A stretch of 64,000 nucleotides of DNA, taken from the NCBI GenBank assembly GCA_902625125.1, contig CACOAB010000001.1, positions 57,423 through 121,422 of the forward strand. Reading direction: 5' to 3'. Of this stretch, positions 10,661-19,840 are shown piece by piece; within the stretch, counting starts at the first letter, position 1, and each line of letters starts with the position of its first letter. A model generated the notes under the pieces. That model was not told where the DNA came from. It worked only from the letters and a program-made list of their open reading frames with translations, and ran no database searches. The translations under genes were made by a program, and so were the position numbers. Origin of the DNA: an uncultured Pelagibacteraceae bacterium (GTDB taxonomy: Bacteria; Pseudomonadota; Alphaproteobacteria; Pelagibacterales; Pelagibacteraceae).

Positions 10661-11518
10661 TTATTTCCACCTATTATGTGTCCAAATCCATTGATTGGGA
10701 TTTCGCTTTATCATTTCTTCAAGAACGATATTCAATTCCTCTGTTAGTTGAATTTTACTAGTAAAATTTTTAGGGTTAATTCTTCTCATAAATTCAATTT
10801 GAAAATTGTTATCCTCTTGCCTTTCAATATAGACTGGTATTATGTCGATATCATATTTAGTTGAAATTTGAGCTGGCAATGTTGTAGTGAGCGCGGGAAC
10901 ATTAAAAAAATTAATCCTCTCTCCTTCACTGACCCTTTGGTCAATCATAAGAGCTATAGAGTGTTTTTTCTTAATATATTTAATTGCATCTCGAACACCA
11001 TTAATCCCTTTTTTAATTTGATTTTTGCATACGTATTTTTTTCTCAAATATTCCATTAATGGATTCAAAAATAAATTATTAAGAGGCCTATAAATAGTTG
11101 CAAGCGGAATTTTCCTTTTTGTTATTTCCATTGACATTAATTCAAAGTTAGCAAAATGACCCGATATAAAGATAACAGGTTTTCCTTGATTATAAATTAA
11201 GCTTAGGTTTTCTTCACCCTTGACAATAACGTGAGAATTACTTTTTCGAAAATAACTCAAAAAAATATACTCAATAAACGTCATACCATAATTTTTCCAC
11301 ATATTTTTAACAATCTTATTTTCATCGAAATTAGAGATTTTTGAAGAACAGATTTTAAAGTTATTTTTAATGATTTTTTTTGATTTTATCATTGGCCCGA
11401 TAAATAAAAATATATAACCAAATAATTTCCTACTAATCTTTAATTGAAAAACAAAACCAACAAGAAAAAAAAAATAAATAAAAATTGATTGTATTAAATA
11501 ATTAAATATCTTTGCCAT
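10661..11518 (-). CDS. Lipid A biosynthesis lauroyl/myristoyl acyltransferase (LpxL/HtrB family)
   Basis: Inner-membrane acyltransferase expected to add a secondary acyl chain to Kdo2-lipid A. It has 285 residues with an N-terminal membrane anchor (about residues 8-45). The catalytic HX4(D/E) motif is SGHFANFELM, followed by IYRPLNNLFLNPL and the DQRVSEG block. It is the last gene of the minus-strand lipid A run and overlaps lpxK by 17 bases. With only one acyltransferase of this type in view, I cannot tell LpxL from LpxM activity, so no symbol is given. Confidence 0.88.
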   Translation of the reverse strand: MAKIFNYLIQSIFIYFFFLVGFVFQLKISRKLFGYIFLFIGPMIKSKKIIKNNFKICSSKISNFDENKIVKNMWKNYGMTFIEYIFLSYFRKSNSHVIVKGEENLSLIYNQGKPVIFISGHFANFELMSMEITKRKIPLATIYRPLNNLFLNPLMEYLRKKYVCKNQIKKGINGVRDAIKYIKKKHSIALMIDQRVSEGERINFFNVPALTTTLPAQISTKYDIDIIPVYIERQEDNNFQIEFMRRINPKNFTSKIQLTEELNIVLEEMIKRNPNQWIWTHNRWK

Positions 11519-12449
11519 ATAGTTTATTTATTCTACTAATTAATTTATTTTTTTCTATTATTTCAGTAGACATCTTAAGATATCTAATGTCGTTAAGGTT
11601 ATATTTTTTAATTTTAAAGTAATCTTTTTCAGTAGTTATAATATTGTAGCCTTTTGTTTTCGCCCTAAAACAAATTTTTTCAATTTCTTTTTTTGAAAAT
11701 TCATAATGATCTGGATATGCAATATGTTCGTCAACTTGTAAGTTATTTTCATCTAACAGTTTAAAGAAATTTTCAGGATTTCCAATAGCAGCTAAGGCCA
11801 GCAATCTTTGATCTCTAAAATCATTGATATTAATAGGATCATAATGAAAATAGTATATTTCAAGATTTTTATTATAACTTAAAATTTTTTTCTCAAATGC
11901 GATATTTTTTTTGCCATTTATTAAAACTATATCAATGTTCTTTAAAGCACTTAATGTTTCTCTCAAGGGACCAGAGGGAATAACAAGTCCATTACCAATT
12001 AATTGATTATTGTGAAAACACACAATTTTTAAATCCTTTTTTATTTGGTAATCTTGTAATCCATCATCAAGTATTACAGTGTCATATCCCTGCTTTTCTG
12101 CTTCTATTATGCCATTAGATCTCTCTTTATTTATAATTAAATTTTTAAAACTATGTTTAATTTGTTCAAACTCATCATTGTGGCTTCTATAATATTTTCT
12201 TAATAAAACAGGTTGAAATCCTAATTTATTAAGCTCTTTAGCAATAAGTATAGAGACCGGCGTTTTACCAGTTCCTCCAATATAGATGTTACCAACACAA
12301 ATTATTGGAATTTTGAATGATGTTATTTTAGATAATCTTTTTTTTAAAAAAATTATCACTAATGTTAATAAAGAAATAGGAATTAGTATAATTGAAATAA
12401 AACTAATTTGTTTTTTATCCCAAAATTTTGGTTTGATGAATTTAATCAT
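11502..12449 (-). CDS. lpxK: Tetraacyldisaccharide 4'-kinase
   Basis: Phosphorylates the 4' position of the lipid A disaccharide at the inner face of the inner membrane. It has 315 residues with one N-terminal membrane segment (about 17-35). The Walker A motif is GNIYIGGTGKTP near residue 54. Further marks are ILDDGLQDY, the IPSGPLRE block and, near the end, ITTEKDYFKI. It overlaps waaA by 8 bases and the acyltransferase gene by 17, giving tight translational coupling in the lipid A run. Confidence 0.95.
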   Translation of the reverse strand: MIKFIKPKFWDKKQISFISIILIPISLLTLVIIFLKKRLSKITSFKIPIICVGNIYIGGTGKTPVSILIAKELNKLGFQPVLLRKYYRSHNDEFEQIKHSFKNLIINKERSNGIIEAEKQGYDTVILDDGLQDYQIKKDLKIVCFHNNQLIGNGLVIPSGPLRETLSALKNIDIVLINGKKNIAFEKKILSYNKNLEIYYFHYDPININDFRDQRLLALAAIGNPENFFKLLDENNLQVDEHIAYPDHYEFSKKEIEKICFRAKTKGYNIITTEKDYFKIKKYNLNDIRYLKMSTEIIEKNKLISRINKLYGKDI

Positions 12450-13716
12450 TTAAAAAATTATTTATATGACTCATTGTTTTTTCTATTATATCTTGTTCTA
12501 AAATTTTAATAGAGTTAAGATTACTCCTTTCCTCCTTTTTGAACTCTTTAAGATCAACTTTTAAATTTTCACTCAACTCATCAAAATTATTTACCTCTTT
12601 TGAAATACCATTTAAGTTTAAAATTTCATATATTTCCTCAAAATTAGATACATACGGTCCATGGTAAATTTTACAATTTAATTTTGCAGCATCTATAGGA
12701 TTTTGACCACTGTCTTCTTGCAATCTTTTAATAATGGATTTTCCAATAAAAACACTTTTTGTAAATTTATAATAGTTTTGTAGAACGCCAAAAGAATTAA
12801 TTATTATTACTTCTGAGTTATTTAAAATTCTTTCATCTGAATTCAAAATCTGGGTTTTAATTCCATAGCTTTCAAATAAAGATTTGATTTTTTCTACTCT
12901 ATCTAAATGTCGTGGTGCTAAAATTGTTTTAATATCATTAAATTTTTTTTTTAGCTCTAAATGTGTTTTTAAGCAAAATAAATCCTCTTCCCTATGAATA
13001 CTTGCAGCAACCCAAAACCTTGATTTTAACAATAAATCACTATTTTCGTTTTTAATATCTTCGATTTTTATTTGATTAATTAATTTTATATTTCCCTCAT
13101 AATTTATATTTTTAGCTTTTAATTTTTCAAGATTCTTCTTAGTTTTTTTATTTGAACATAAGCATAAATCAAATAGCCCAAAAATTTTGTGAGCAACACT
13201 CGGAAACAAATACCATCTGTCAAAAGTTTTATTACTTATCCTCGCATTAATAATAGCAATTTGTATATTGTGTTTTTTTGCATTCGTAATTAAATTTGGC
13301 CAAATTTCTGAATCTACTAGAAAGATTTTATAAGGTTTCCATAAAAATAAAAACTTATTAATTAAAAAAGCGACATCCAAAGGAAAAAAGCGATGCTGTA
13401 TGTTATCAAATTTTTTTAGTTCTTGTTCAGCAAGATTTCCAGAACTTAATGTGGTTGTAGTAATGAGAAATTCATAATTTTTATTGTTTAAATTAATTCT
13501 CTCAATTATAGGAGTTATACTTTTATACTCTCCAACACTAGCAGCATGAAACCAAATTAATTTTTTTTTGGGTTTTTTATTTATGTTAAAATGTGAAACA
13601 AATAATTTTTCTTTGAATCTTAAAGGATGTTCTTTGTTTAAAAATAATCTTAAATAAATGAAAAAAATTAAAAAAGGGTATAAAATATTAGATACCACCC
13701 TGTAAGCTAGAATCAT
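12442..13716 (-). CDS. waaA: 3-deoxy-D-manno-octulosonic acid (Kdo) transferase
   Basis: GT-B fold glycosyltransferase that adds Kdo to lipid IVA. It has 424 residues with an N-terminal membrane anchor. Family marks are the IWFHAASVGEYKSITPI block holding the catalytic Glu, LVDSEIWPNLI, IINARIS, AASIHREED (normally AASTHxGEE) and APRHLDR, with SGQNPIDAA near the C-terminus. It sits between msbA and lpxK. Whether it adds one or two Kdo residues cannot be read from the sequence. Confidence 0.94.
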   Translation of the reverse strand: MILAYRVVSNILYPFLIFFIYLRLFLNKEHPLRFKEKLFVSHFNINKKPKKKLIWFHAASVGEYKSITPIIERINLNNKNYEFLITTTTLSSGNLAEQELKKFDNIQHRFFPLDVAFLINKFLFLWKPYKIFLVDSEIWPNLITNAKKHNIQIAIINARISNKTFDRWYLFPSVAHKIFGLFDLCLCSNKKTKKNLEKLKAKNINYEGNIKLINQIKIEDIKNENSDLLLKSRFWVAASIHREEDLFCLKTHLELKKKFNDIKTILAPRHLDRVEKIKSLFESYGIKTQILNSDERILNNSEVIIINSFGVLQNYYKFTKSVFIGKSIIKRLQEDSGQNPIDAAKLNCKIYHGPYVSNFEEIYEILNLNGISKEVNNFDELSENLKVDLKEFKKEERSNLNSIKILEQDIIEKTMSHINNFLND

Positions 13717-13717
13717 C

Positions 13718-15460
13718 TTATTTCAGTTGTTTTTTGTATAACGATTTATATTCTTCACATTTATTAATTAGAAAGTCGTGGTTACCCTCGTTAATTATTC
13801 TACCTTCTTTGAGTATAAATATTTTATCAGCATTATGAATTGTTGAAAGTCTATGAGCGATTACTAATGTTGTTTTGTTTTTAACTAAATTGTTTACAGC
13901 ATTTTGTACGATTTCCTCAGACTCTGCATCAAGGGAGGAAGTCGCCTCATCGAGTAATATTATAGGAGATTGTTTCAAAATTGCTCTTGCTATTGATATT
14001 CTTTGTTTTTGACCACCAGAGAGCCTTATACCATTTTCCCCAATCATAGTGTTATATCCACTAGGAAGTTTTTCAATAAATTCTTCTGCTGCAGCAAATT
14101 TGCATGCATTAATTATTTCTTGATCAGAAGCATTATGCTTTGCATAAGCAATATTATTTTTGATAGTATCATCAAACAAAACTACATCTTGACTAACTAG
14201 CGATAGACTTTCCCTTAAAGATTTAAGTGATACGTTTTTAATTTTCTGATTATCAATTTCTATATAACCCTCTTGAGGATCGTAAAATCTTGGAAGAAGA
14301 TTTATAATTGTACTTTTTCCTGCCCCACTATGCCCTACAAAAGCTGTCATCGTTTGTCCTTTGATGTCAAAGCTTAAATCTTTAACAGCTTTTTCATTAG
14401 TAGAACTATATTTAAATCCAACCTTATTAAATCTTATATTTGAATTTTTTAAGATTAATTTTGGAGTATTGGGCAGCTCTTTTACTTTTATCTCTTTGTC
14501 AATTATTTCACTTATTCTTTTAAATGCAGAAGCGCCTTGGTAAGCAGCCATATTTATCGTAGCTAAAGATCTAATTGGTTGATATGCAAGCATCATGGCT
14601 GCAAGAAAAGAAAAAAAATTATTTACACCTAGCTCACCCGTTGAAATTAATTTTCCAGATATAATTATAAATCCTGCAATCATAAATCCCGTCAAGCATT
14701 CCATTATAGGTGTTGCTCTAATTACGATGCTTCCTATTTTTATATTTTTTTCTACAAGGTCGTCTATAAATTCTTTAGCTTTTTGATTTTCTTCATCTTC
14801 CTTTTGGTAAATTCTGATCATTTTCGACCCTTTAAAAATTTCTGTTAAAAACGATGCTAAAATTCCCGACGATGACCCTGCTTTAGAAGTGGCTTTTCCA
14901 ATTCTTTTACCTAAAGATTTTGCTAAACCACCCGCTAGCGGCATCATTATAATAGCGAACAAAGTTAGCTTCCAATTTTGGTAAAACATAACTGCGGTTA
15001 ACGCGATTAGCGTAAAAGTATCTTTCATTAAATTTAAAACTCCAGTACTTACCAATGTCCGGACATGGTGAGTATCAAACATAACATTTGATATATATTT
15101 TCCAGAATGCCTATTATCCAAGGTCTCTATATCTGATTTTAAAATATTTACGGCAATCTTTTTTTGAAGTTGCCCAGCCACCTCTTCACCAACTCTAATT
15201 ATATTTATTCTAGCAAAGTAAAGAGAAATACCTTTACTTGAAAATGCAATAATAATTAATAGAGGAATTGTCCAGGCAAGAACTTTATCTTGTTCTATAA
15301 ATATTTTTTTAACTGCCGGATCTAACAACCAAGCTATACTAGAGGTACTAGCAGCAACAATAAGAGATAATACAAGAGCAGTAAAAATTTTGCCTAAGTG
15401 TTTTTTAACATGTTCATTATACAATCTTCGTAATATAATTTTCAGTTCATCAAATTTCAT
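13718..15460 (-). CDS. msbA: Lipid A export ABC transporter MsbA
   Basis: Half-transporter of 580 residues that flips lipid A-core across the inner membrane. An N-terminal domain with about six membrane helices is fused to a C-terminal ATPase. Walker A is GHSGAGKST, the Q-loop is SLVSQDVVLF, the ABC signature is LSGGQKQRISIA, Walker B is IILLDEATSSLD, and the H-loop is IAHRLST. Its place directly upstream of waaA-lpxK-lpxL argues for lipid A transport rather than general multidrug export. It is 1 base from waaA and 1 base after ubiA. Confidence 0.92.
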   Translation of the reverse strand: MKFDELKIILRRLYNEHVKKHLGKIFTALVLSLIVAASTSSIAWLLDPAVKKIFIEQDKVLAWTIPLLIIIAFSSKGISLYFARINIIRVGEEVAGQLQKKIAVNILKSDIETLDNRHSGKYISNVMFDTHHVRTLVSTGVLNLMKDTFTLIALTAVMFYQNWKLTLFAIIMMPLAGGLAKSLGKRIGKATSKAGSSSGILASFLTEIFKGSKMIRIYQKEDEENQKAKEFIDDLVEKNIKIGSIVIRATPIMECLTGFMIAGFIIISGKLISTGELGVNNFFSFLAAMMLAYQPIRSLATINMAAYQGASAFKRISEIIDKEIKVKELPNTPKLILKNSNIRFNKVGFKYSSTNEKAVKDLSFDIKGQTMTAFVGHSGAGKSTIINLLPRFYDPQEGYIEIDNQKIKNVSLKSLRESLSLVSQDVVLFDDTIKNNIAYAKHNASDQEIINACKFAAAEEFIEKLPSGYNTMIGENGIRLSGGQKQRISIARAILKQSPIILLDEATSSLDAESEEIVQNAVNNLVKNKTTLVIAHRLSTIHNADKIFILKEGRIINEGNHDFLINKCEEYKSLYKKQLK

Positions 15461-15461
15461 A

Positions 15462-16322
15462 TTAAAATTGAATAGAAAAAATACTAAAGAATAATAAAAA
15501 GCCAGAATAATTATTAAACTTAAACAATTTAAGATAGTTGGTTGTTTTATTCTTTTTAAATTTTACTAATTGATAAATAAGCGTAAAAATAAAAAACATT
15601 AAAAAAACAGTAGTTATATTTTTACCCAAAAAACCATTAAATAGATACAATAATAAAACAATAGATATCAAATACGAAGTAGATAAAAATAATTTAATAT
15701 TTTTTTTAAACTTTATCGCAGTAGATTTAAGACCAATTATTTCATCATCTGACATATCTTGAGCTCCATAAATGGTGTCATAACCCAATGTCCAAAATAT
15801 GGCTGACAAGTATAGAATAATTATTTCTATAGATAAGCTATTATTCATCGCGGTCCAGGCCATAATAATTCCCCAATTAAAAGTGATCCCTAAAAATAAT
15901 TGAGGCCAATAAGTTATTCTTTTCATAAAAGGGTAGGCAAATGCTAAAAACATCGAGCTCATTCCTAGCAGTATTGTTAACATGTTAAACTGTAATAAAA
16001 TAATAAAAGCGATTAAACAAAGAGCAAGTACGTAAATTAAAGACTGAGTTATCGTTATTTTTCCTGAAGCTATTGGACGTTTTTTTGTTCTTTTGACTTT
16101 TCTATCAAAATCTTTATCAACTATATCATTTACAATGCATCCAGCACTTCTCATTAAAACTGAGCCAAAAAAAAATAATATCAAATAATAAGAGAATATA
16201 TGTATATTTGGATTTATAGTATTCGCGTAAGCCAAGCCCCATGAGCAAGGCCAAAATAAAAGCATGAAACCTATTGGTTTGTTGAAACGAGTGAGTTCTA
16301 TAAATATCTTTATATGTGACAT
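15462..16322 (-). CDS. ubiA: 4-hydroxybenzoate polyprenyltransferase
   Basis: Integral-membrane prenyltransferase of ubiquinone synthesis that joins the polyprenyl tail to 4-hydroxybenzoate. It has 286 residues and about eight membrane helices. The first Asp-rich motif is NDIVDKDFDRKV, followed by RTKKRPIASGKI. The second is YDTIYGAQDMSDDEIIG. It starts the minus-strand block that continues with msbA one base later, so ubiquinone and lipid A genes probably share a transcript. Confidence 0.95.
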   Translation of the reverse strand: MSHIKIFIELTRFNKPIGFMLLFWPCSWGLAYANTINPNIHIFSYYLILFFFGSVLMRSAGCIVNDIVDKDFDRKVKRTKKRPIASGKITITQSLIYVLALCLIAFIILLQFNMLTILLGMSSMFLAFAYPFMKRITYWPQLFLGITFNWGIIMAWTAMNNSLSIEIIILYLSAIFWTLGYDTIYGAQDMSDDEIIGLKSTAIKFKKNIKLFLSTSYLISIVLLLYLFNGFLGKNITTVFLMFFIFTLIYQLVKFKKNKTTNYLKLFKFNNYSGFLLFFSIFSIQF

Positions 16323-16332
16323 GAAATATTAC

Positions 16333-16361
16333 TTGTAAATATCAAACAGTAACTTCATAAT
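16333..16361 (+). promoter_or_regulatory. Sigma-70 type promoter for the DUF2721 gene
   Basis: A -35 box TTGTAA (16333-16338) is followed after 17 bases by a -10 box CATAAT (16356-16361). This fits the housekeeping consensus with correct spacing and gives a start site about 8 bases before the ATG. A GATTC sequence (16368-16372), a possible CcrM target, lies at the predicted start site. Confidence 0.5.
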
Positions 16362-16375
16362 CAATTTGATTCGAT

Positions 16376-16786
16376 ATGGATATAGATTACACAGTAGCAG
16401 CATTAATGTTCCCAGCTATACCTTTAATGATGACAATGTATAGTAATAGATTTCATACATTGAGCGGGCTAATTAGGCGTTTACACGATCAATTGACCAT
16501 TGATAAAAAAGCTCCTCCTCAACTAGAAAATCAGTTGCATGTTCTTAACAATAGAACGAATCTTTTAAAGTTTACTATGGGTTTTGCTGCATTTGGTTTT
16601 TTATTTAATATGACTACCGTTTTAATGCTTTATCTAGGAAGCTTACAGTTTGCTAGATTAATTTTTGCAGCATGTTGTATTTGTATGATTATCTCAATTT
16701 TTTTATTTTTACAGGAGATAAGACTTTCTAACCAGGCTTTAAAGTATCATTTGAGTGATATGGACTCAATGAAAAACGATTTATAA
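16376..16786 (+). CDS. DUF2721 family membrane protein
   Basis: A 136-residue protein of unknown function in the DUF2721 family. A hydrophobic N-terminus (residues 7-24, ending at SNRFHTLSGLIRRLHDQL) is followed by a charged helical stretch and then two closely spaced membrane helices (about 62-85 and 90-112). The SNRF.TL..LIR pattern after the first helix is the family mark. It stands alone, divergent from ubiA and convergent with the DUF1289 gene two bases away. Confidence 0.8.
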   Translation: MDIDYTVAALMFPAIPLMMTMYSNRFHTLSGLIRRLHDQLTIDKKAPPQLENQLHVLNNRTNLLKFTMGFAAFGFLFNMTTVLMLYLGSLQFARLIFAACCICMIISIFLFLQEIRLSNQALKYHLSDMDSMKNDL

Positions 16787-16788
16787 CT

Positions 16789-17052
16789 TTACTTACTCTC
16801 TATTAAATTTTTCTTAAATAAGGAAATACCTTTATTTTTTTTATGATTATAAGATTCTTTAAATGTTTCTAATTGCCAGCCTTGCATTCTATTGATAATC
16901 ATTTTTAAATTTTCCTCTTTCCAGTTATTGTGAGTATTCTCATCTTTCCAAATTTTTTTTTCTTCATTTGTTCTTGCGCAACCGTAACAATAGCCTGTAA
17001 TGGGATCGGTTCTGCAAATACTAATGCAAGGAGATATGATTTTTTTTTCCAT
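16789..17052 (-). CDS. DUF1289 family protein
   Basis: An 87-residue protein with the DUF1289 cysteine pattern SPCISICRTDPITGYCYGCART, written here in parts as Cys-x3-Cys and Cys-x2-Cys separated by a short loop. This could bind a metal or Fe-S centre. After it comes WKDENTHNNWKEEN and a basic tail. The function is unknown. Its start overlaps the stop of the quinone oxidoreductase gene by one base, so it is the last member of a small redox-flavoured run. Confidence 0.82.
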   Translation of the reverse strand: MEKKIISPCISICRTDPITGYCYGCARTNEEKKIWKDENTHNNWKEENLKMIINRMQGWQLETFKESYNHKKNKGISLFKKNLIESK

Positions 17053-18026
17053 TAAGGAATTAAAATAGCCGGGCCAGTAAGTTTTCTTGATTCTAAATCT
17101 TCATGAGCATTTTTTGCGTCTATCAAACTATACTCTTTTGAAATTTTAATTTTTATTTTTCCAAATTTTACCTTCTCAAAAACAGCATCTGCTCCAGCTT
17201 GAAGTTCTTTTCTATTCGTAAAATACTGACCAATCGATGGTCTGGTTAAGTAAAGACCTTTTGGTTGGATATCTTTTGGGACATTGACTGGATCAAGAGG
17301 GCCAGAAGCATTTCCAAAACTTACCATCATACCTCTAGTTTTTAGACATGCTAATGAACCATAAAAAGTATTTTTTCCAACCCCATCAAAAACTGCTGTA
17401 ACTCCCTCATTATTTGTAATTTCCATAACTTTTTTTGCAAAATCATCTTTCGTGTAATTAATGACGTGCATATATCCATTTTCTTCTGCAATTTTTATTT
17501 TTTCATCTGTACCAACTGTACCTATAACTTTTGCTCCAATACTATTAGCCCATTGAGCAAATATTTGACCAACACCGCCTGCAGCAGCATGAAATAAAAC
17601 AGTTTCACCAGCTTTAAGATTGTAAGTTTTACAAAGTAAATAATTAGTAGTTAAACCTTTAGTCATTAAGGTTGCAGCTAGTTTATGAGATATACCTTCT
17701 GGAACTTTTACAGCTATTTTAGATGGAATAATTCTTTGTTGAGAATATGCACCTAATGGTACAGAAGCGTAAGCTATATTGTCGCCTATATTAAATTCTT
17801 TAACATTAGTTCCAACCTCTTCTACTTTACCCGCTGCTTCTAAGCCAATTCCACTAGGTAATTTAAGGGGATACAAACCTGATCTATGATAGGTGTCAAT
17901 ATAATTTAAACCAATCGCATGATTTGTAACTTTAATTTCATCTGGACCAGGCGAACCAACTCTAACATCTTGAAGCTCTAAAACTTCAGGCCCACCATTT
18001 TTTTTTATAATTATTGATTTTGGCAT
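17052..18026 (-). CDS. qor: NADPH:quinone oxidoreductase, zinc-free MDR family
   Basis: Medium-chain dehydrogenase/reductase of 324 residues that would reduce quinones with NADPH. The N-terminal GroES-like domain has IGLNYIDTYHRSGLYP, typical of quinone reductases and lacking zinc ligands. The Rossmann loop is HAAAGGVGQIFAQWA. Further marks are GVTAVFDGVGK and the family ending TGPAILIP. It lies between the pirin and DUF1289 genes. Substrate choice is inferred from the subfamily only. Confidence 0.9.
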   Translation of the reverse strand: MPKSIIIKKNGGPEVLELQDVRVGSPGPDEIKVTNHAIGLNYIDTYHRSGLYPLKLPSGIGLEAAGKVEEVGTNVKEFNIGDNIAYASVPLGAYSQQRIIPSKIAVKVPEGISHKLAATLMTKGLTTNYLLCKTYNLKAGETVLFHAAAGGVGQIFAQWANSIGAKVIGTVGTDEKIKIAEENGYMHVINYTKDDFAKKVMEITNNEGVTAVFDGVGKNTFYGSLACLKTRGMMVSFGNASGPLDPVNVPKDIQPKGLYLTRPSIGQYFTNRKELQAGADAVFEKVKFGKIKIKISKEYSLIDAKNAHEDLESRKLTGPAILIP

Positions 18027-18047
18027 CTGGGAAACCTACTTGAACTT

Positions 18048-18890
18048 TTAATATTTAGCAAATGTTCCGTTATTATAATCTTGTATCGCTTCAAGTATTT
18101 CTGCCTTTGTATTCATCACAAAAGGACCACCTCTCGCAATAGGTTCACCTATAGGTTTGCCAGCAATAAATAAAAATTCAGATTTTTTGTTTGCTTTGAC
18201 AGTAAGTTTATTACCTCTCTCAAGTAAAATTAAATTTGAGTTAGAAGTTTTTTCGTGATCCTGTTCACCTATTTTTAGCTGACCCTTAAGTAAATATATA
18301 AAACTGTTGTGTCCATCTGGAGATTCGCAACTAAATTCTTTACCTTCATTTAAAACTACATGGAAATATATTGGTTCCACATTATGATTTTTTTCAGGTC
18401 CCTCAGCATTTTCATATTTTCCAGCAATTACTTTTACAATCTTGTCTTTGTCTTTGTGAGTTCCAAGCTCATCTCCTTTAATATAAAGATATTCTGGTTT
18501 ATTTTTTTTATGTTTTGCAGGCATATTGATCCATAATTGGAATCCTAATAACTTGCCTTCTTTCATAGCAGGCATTTCTGAATGTATAATTCCTCTACCA
18601 GTTTTCATCCATTGTACATCACCAGATGCCATAATTCCTTTAGCACCAGTGCTGTCTTGATGTTCAAATTCTCCATTTAACATATAAGTAACCGTCTCTA
18701 TTCCTCTATGAGGATGAGGAGGGAAACCTGCAATATAATCGTCTTTATTTTCTGAACCAAACTCGTCGAGCATTAAGAAAGGATCAATGTAATCTGCTTC
18801 AGGCGTGCCAATACTTCTTTTTAATTTTACACCAGCACCATCTGATGCATTTAAAGCTTTTATAATTTTTTTAACTTCAATATTTTTCAT
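18048..18890 (-). CDS. Pirin family protein
   Basis: Bicupin protein of about 280 residues. The metal-binding N-terminal cupin is visible in FPPHPHRGIETVTYMLNGEFEHQDS, given here as HPHRG followed by a Glu and His. Further marks are GDVQWMKTGRGIIHSE and the C-terminal RGGPFVMNT. Some pirins are quercetin dioxygenases and others bind regulators; the role here is unknown. I choose the ATG at 18890, four bases after the CDGSH gene stop; a start at 18920 would overlap that gene and add residues outside the family. Confidence 0.9.
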   Translation of the reverse strand: MKNIEVKKIIKALNASDGAGVKLKRSIGTPEADYIDPFLMLDEFGSENKDDYIAGFPPHPHRGIETVTYMLNGEFEHQDSTGAKGIMASGDVQWMKTGRGIIHSEMPAMKEGKLLGFQLWINMPAKHKKNKPEYLYIKGDELGTHKDKDKIVKVIAGKYENAEGPEKNHNVEPIYFHVVLNEGKEFSCESPDGHNSFIYLLKGQLKIGEQDHEKTSNSNLILLERGNKLTVKANKKSEFLFIAGKPIGEPIARGGPFVMNTKAEILEAIQDYNNGTFAKY

Positions 18891-18894
18891 AAAA

Positions 18895-19134
18895 CTATTT
18901 AGCGTTATGTGATCCATCACATATTGGAGGATCGTTTGTTAGTTTGCATGTACAGAAAAAAACTTTTTTAGATTGATCAGCCTTATATGGCAAAGGTTTA
19001 AAAGTTGTATCTTTGTGTGAACCATCACAAAAAGGCTGTTTCGCACTTAATCCGCAAGTGCACCAGTAATAAGATTTACCTTCTAAGACATTTATTCCAA
19101 TCGGAGTGTCTCCAGCTCTTTTTCCTTTTATCAT
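18895..19134 (-). CDS. Dual CDGSH iron-sulfur protein
   Basis: A 79-residue protein with two CDGSH (mitoNEET-type) sites. The first is WCTCGLSAKQPFCDGSHKD and the second FCTCKLTNDPPICDGSHN. Each has the three Cys and one His that hold a redox-active 2Fe-2S cluster. There is no membrane anchor, so it is probably soluble. It is the second gene of the run that continues to pirin and quinone oxidoreductase. A ribosome-site-like AGGAGA lies just upstream. Confidence 0.92.
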   Translation of the reverse strand: MIKGKRAGDTPIGINVLEGKSYYWCTCGLSAKQPFCDGSHKDTTFKPLPYKADQSKKVFFCTCKLTNDPPICDGSHNAK

Positions 19135-19160
19135 TTAATTTCTCCTAATTTTTAACTTGT

Positions 19161-19823
19161 TTATACAATATCTAAAAGTTGTTTCAAATTTTTAATTTCG
19201 TCGCTGGGTTTATAATCAAGATTATCAAAAATATTATTATTTCTATTTACCCAAATAGAATTGTAACCGTAGTTTCCACCACCTGATACATCCCAGGTGT
19301 TTGAACTTAGAAATACAACTTCATTTTTTTGTATATTATATTTTTTAATTGGCATGTCATAAACTTTTGAGCTGGGTTTATAAATTCCTACTTCTTCAAT
19401 TGAAAATACATCATCAAAAATATTTTTTAAATTATTGCTTTCAATTAATTCATTGAGAAGGGCAGGTGTACCGTTTGACAGAATACCAAGTTTATAATTC
19501 TTTTCTTTTAAAATTTTTACAACTTCAGGAACCTCTTTAAAAGGTGAAAGTACTTTGTAAAGGTTTAATAATTCATTTCTCATTGAAATATCTATATCAA
19601 AAGCTTTCATTGATTTATCTAAACTGTCTTCTGTCACTTGCCAAAAATCTTTGTGTCTATTCATTAAACTTCTTAGCCAAGTATATTCAAGTTGTGTGGT
19701 TCTCCAATAATTGGCAAAACTTTCCCACTTGCTACCGATTTTATCTTTACATTTTTCTGCAGCTGAATTGACATCAAAAAGAGTGCCATATGCATCAAAA
19801 ATTATTGCTTTAATATTTTTCAT
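19161..19823 (-). CDS. Haloacid dehalogenase type II (HAD family)
   Basis: A 220-residue HAD hydrolase. Motif I is IIFDAYGTLFDVNSAA with the nucleophile Asp. Motif II is GILSNGTPALL, the lysine region is EVGIYKPSSKVY, and motif IV is VVFLSSNTWDVSGGGNYGY. The Asn-Thr-Trp-Asp and Ser-Ser patterns are typical of L-2-haloacid dehalogenases rather than sugar phosphatases. It would cleave halogen from short 2-haloacids; the physiological substrate in a marine cell is uncertain. It is divergent from rsmE. Confidence 0.88.
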   Translation of the reverse strand: MKNIKAIIFDAYGTLFDVNSAAEKCKDKIGSKWESFANYWRTTQLEYTWLRSLMNRHKDFWQVTEDSLDKSMKAFDIDISMRNELLNLYKVLSPFKEVPEVVKILKEKNYKLGILSNGTPALLNELIESNNLKNIFDDVFSIEEVGIYKPSSKVYDMPIKKYNIQKNEVVFLSSNTWDVSGGGNYGYNSIWVNRNNNIFDNLDYKPSDEIKNLKQLLDIV

Positions 19824-19840
19824 AATTTAAATTGATCTTA

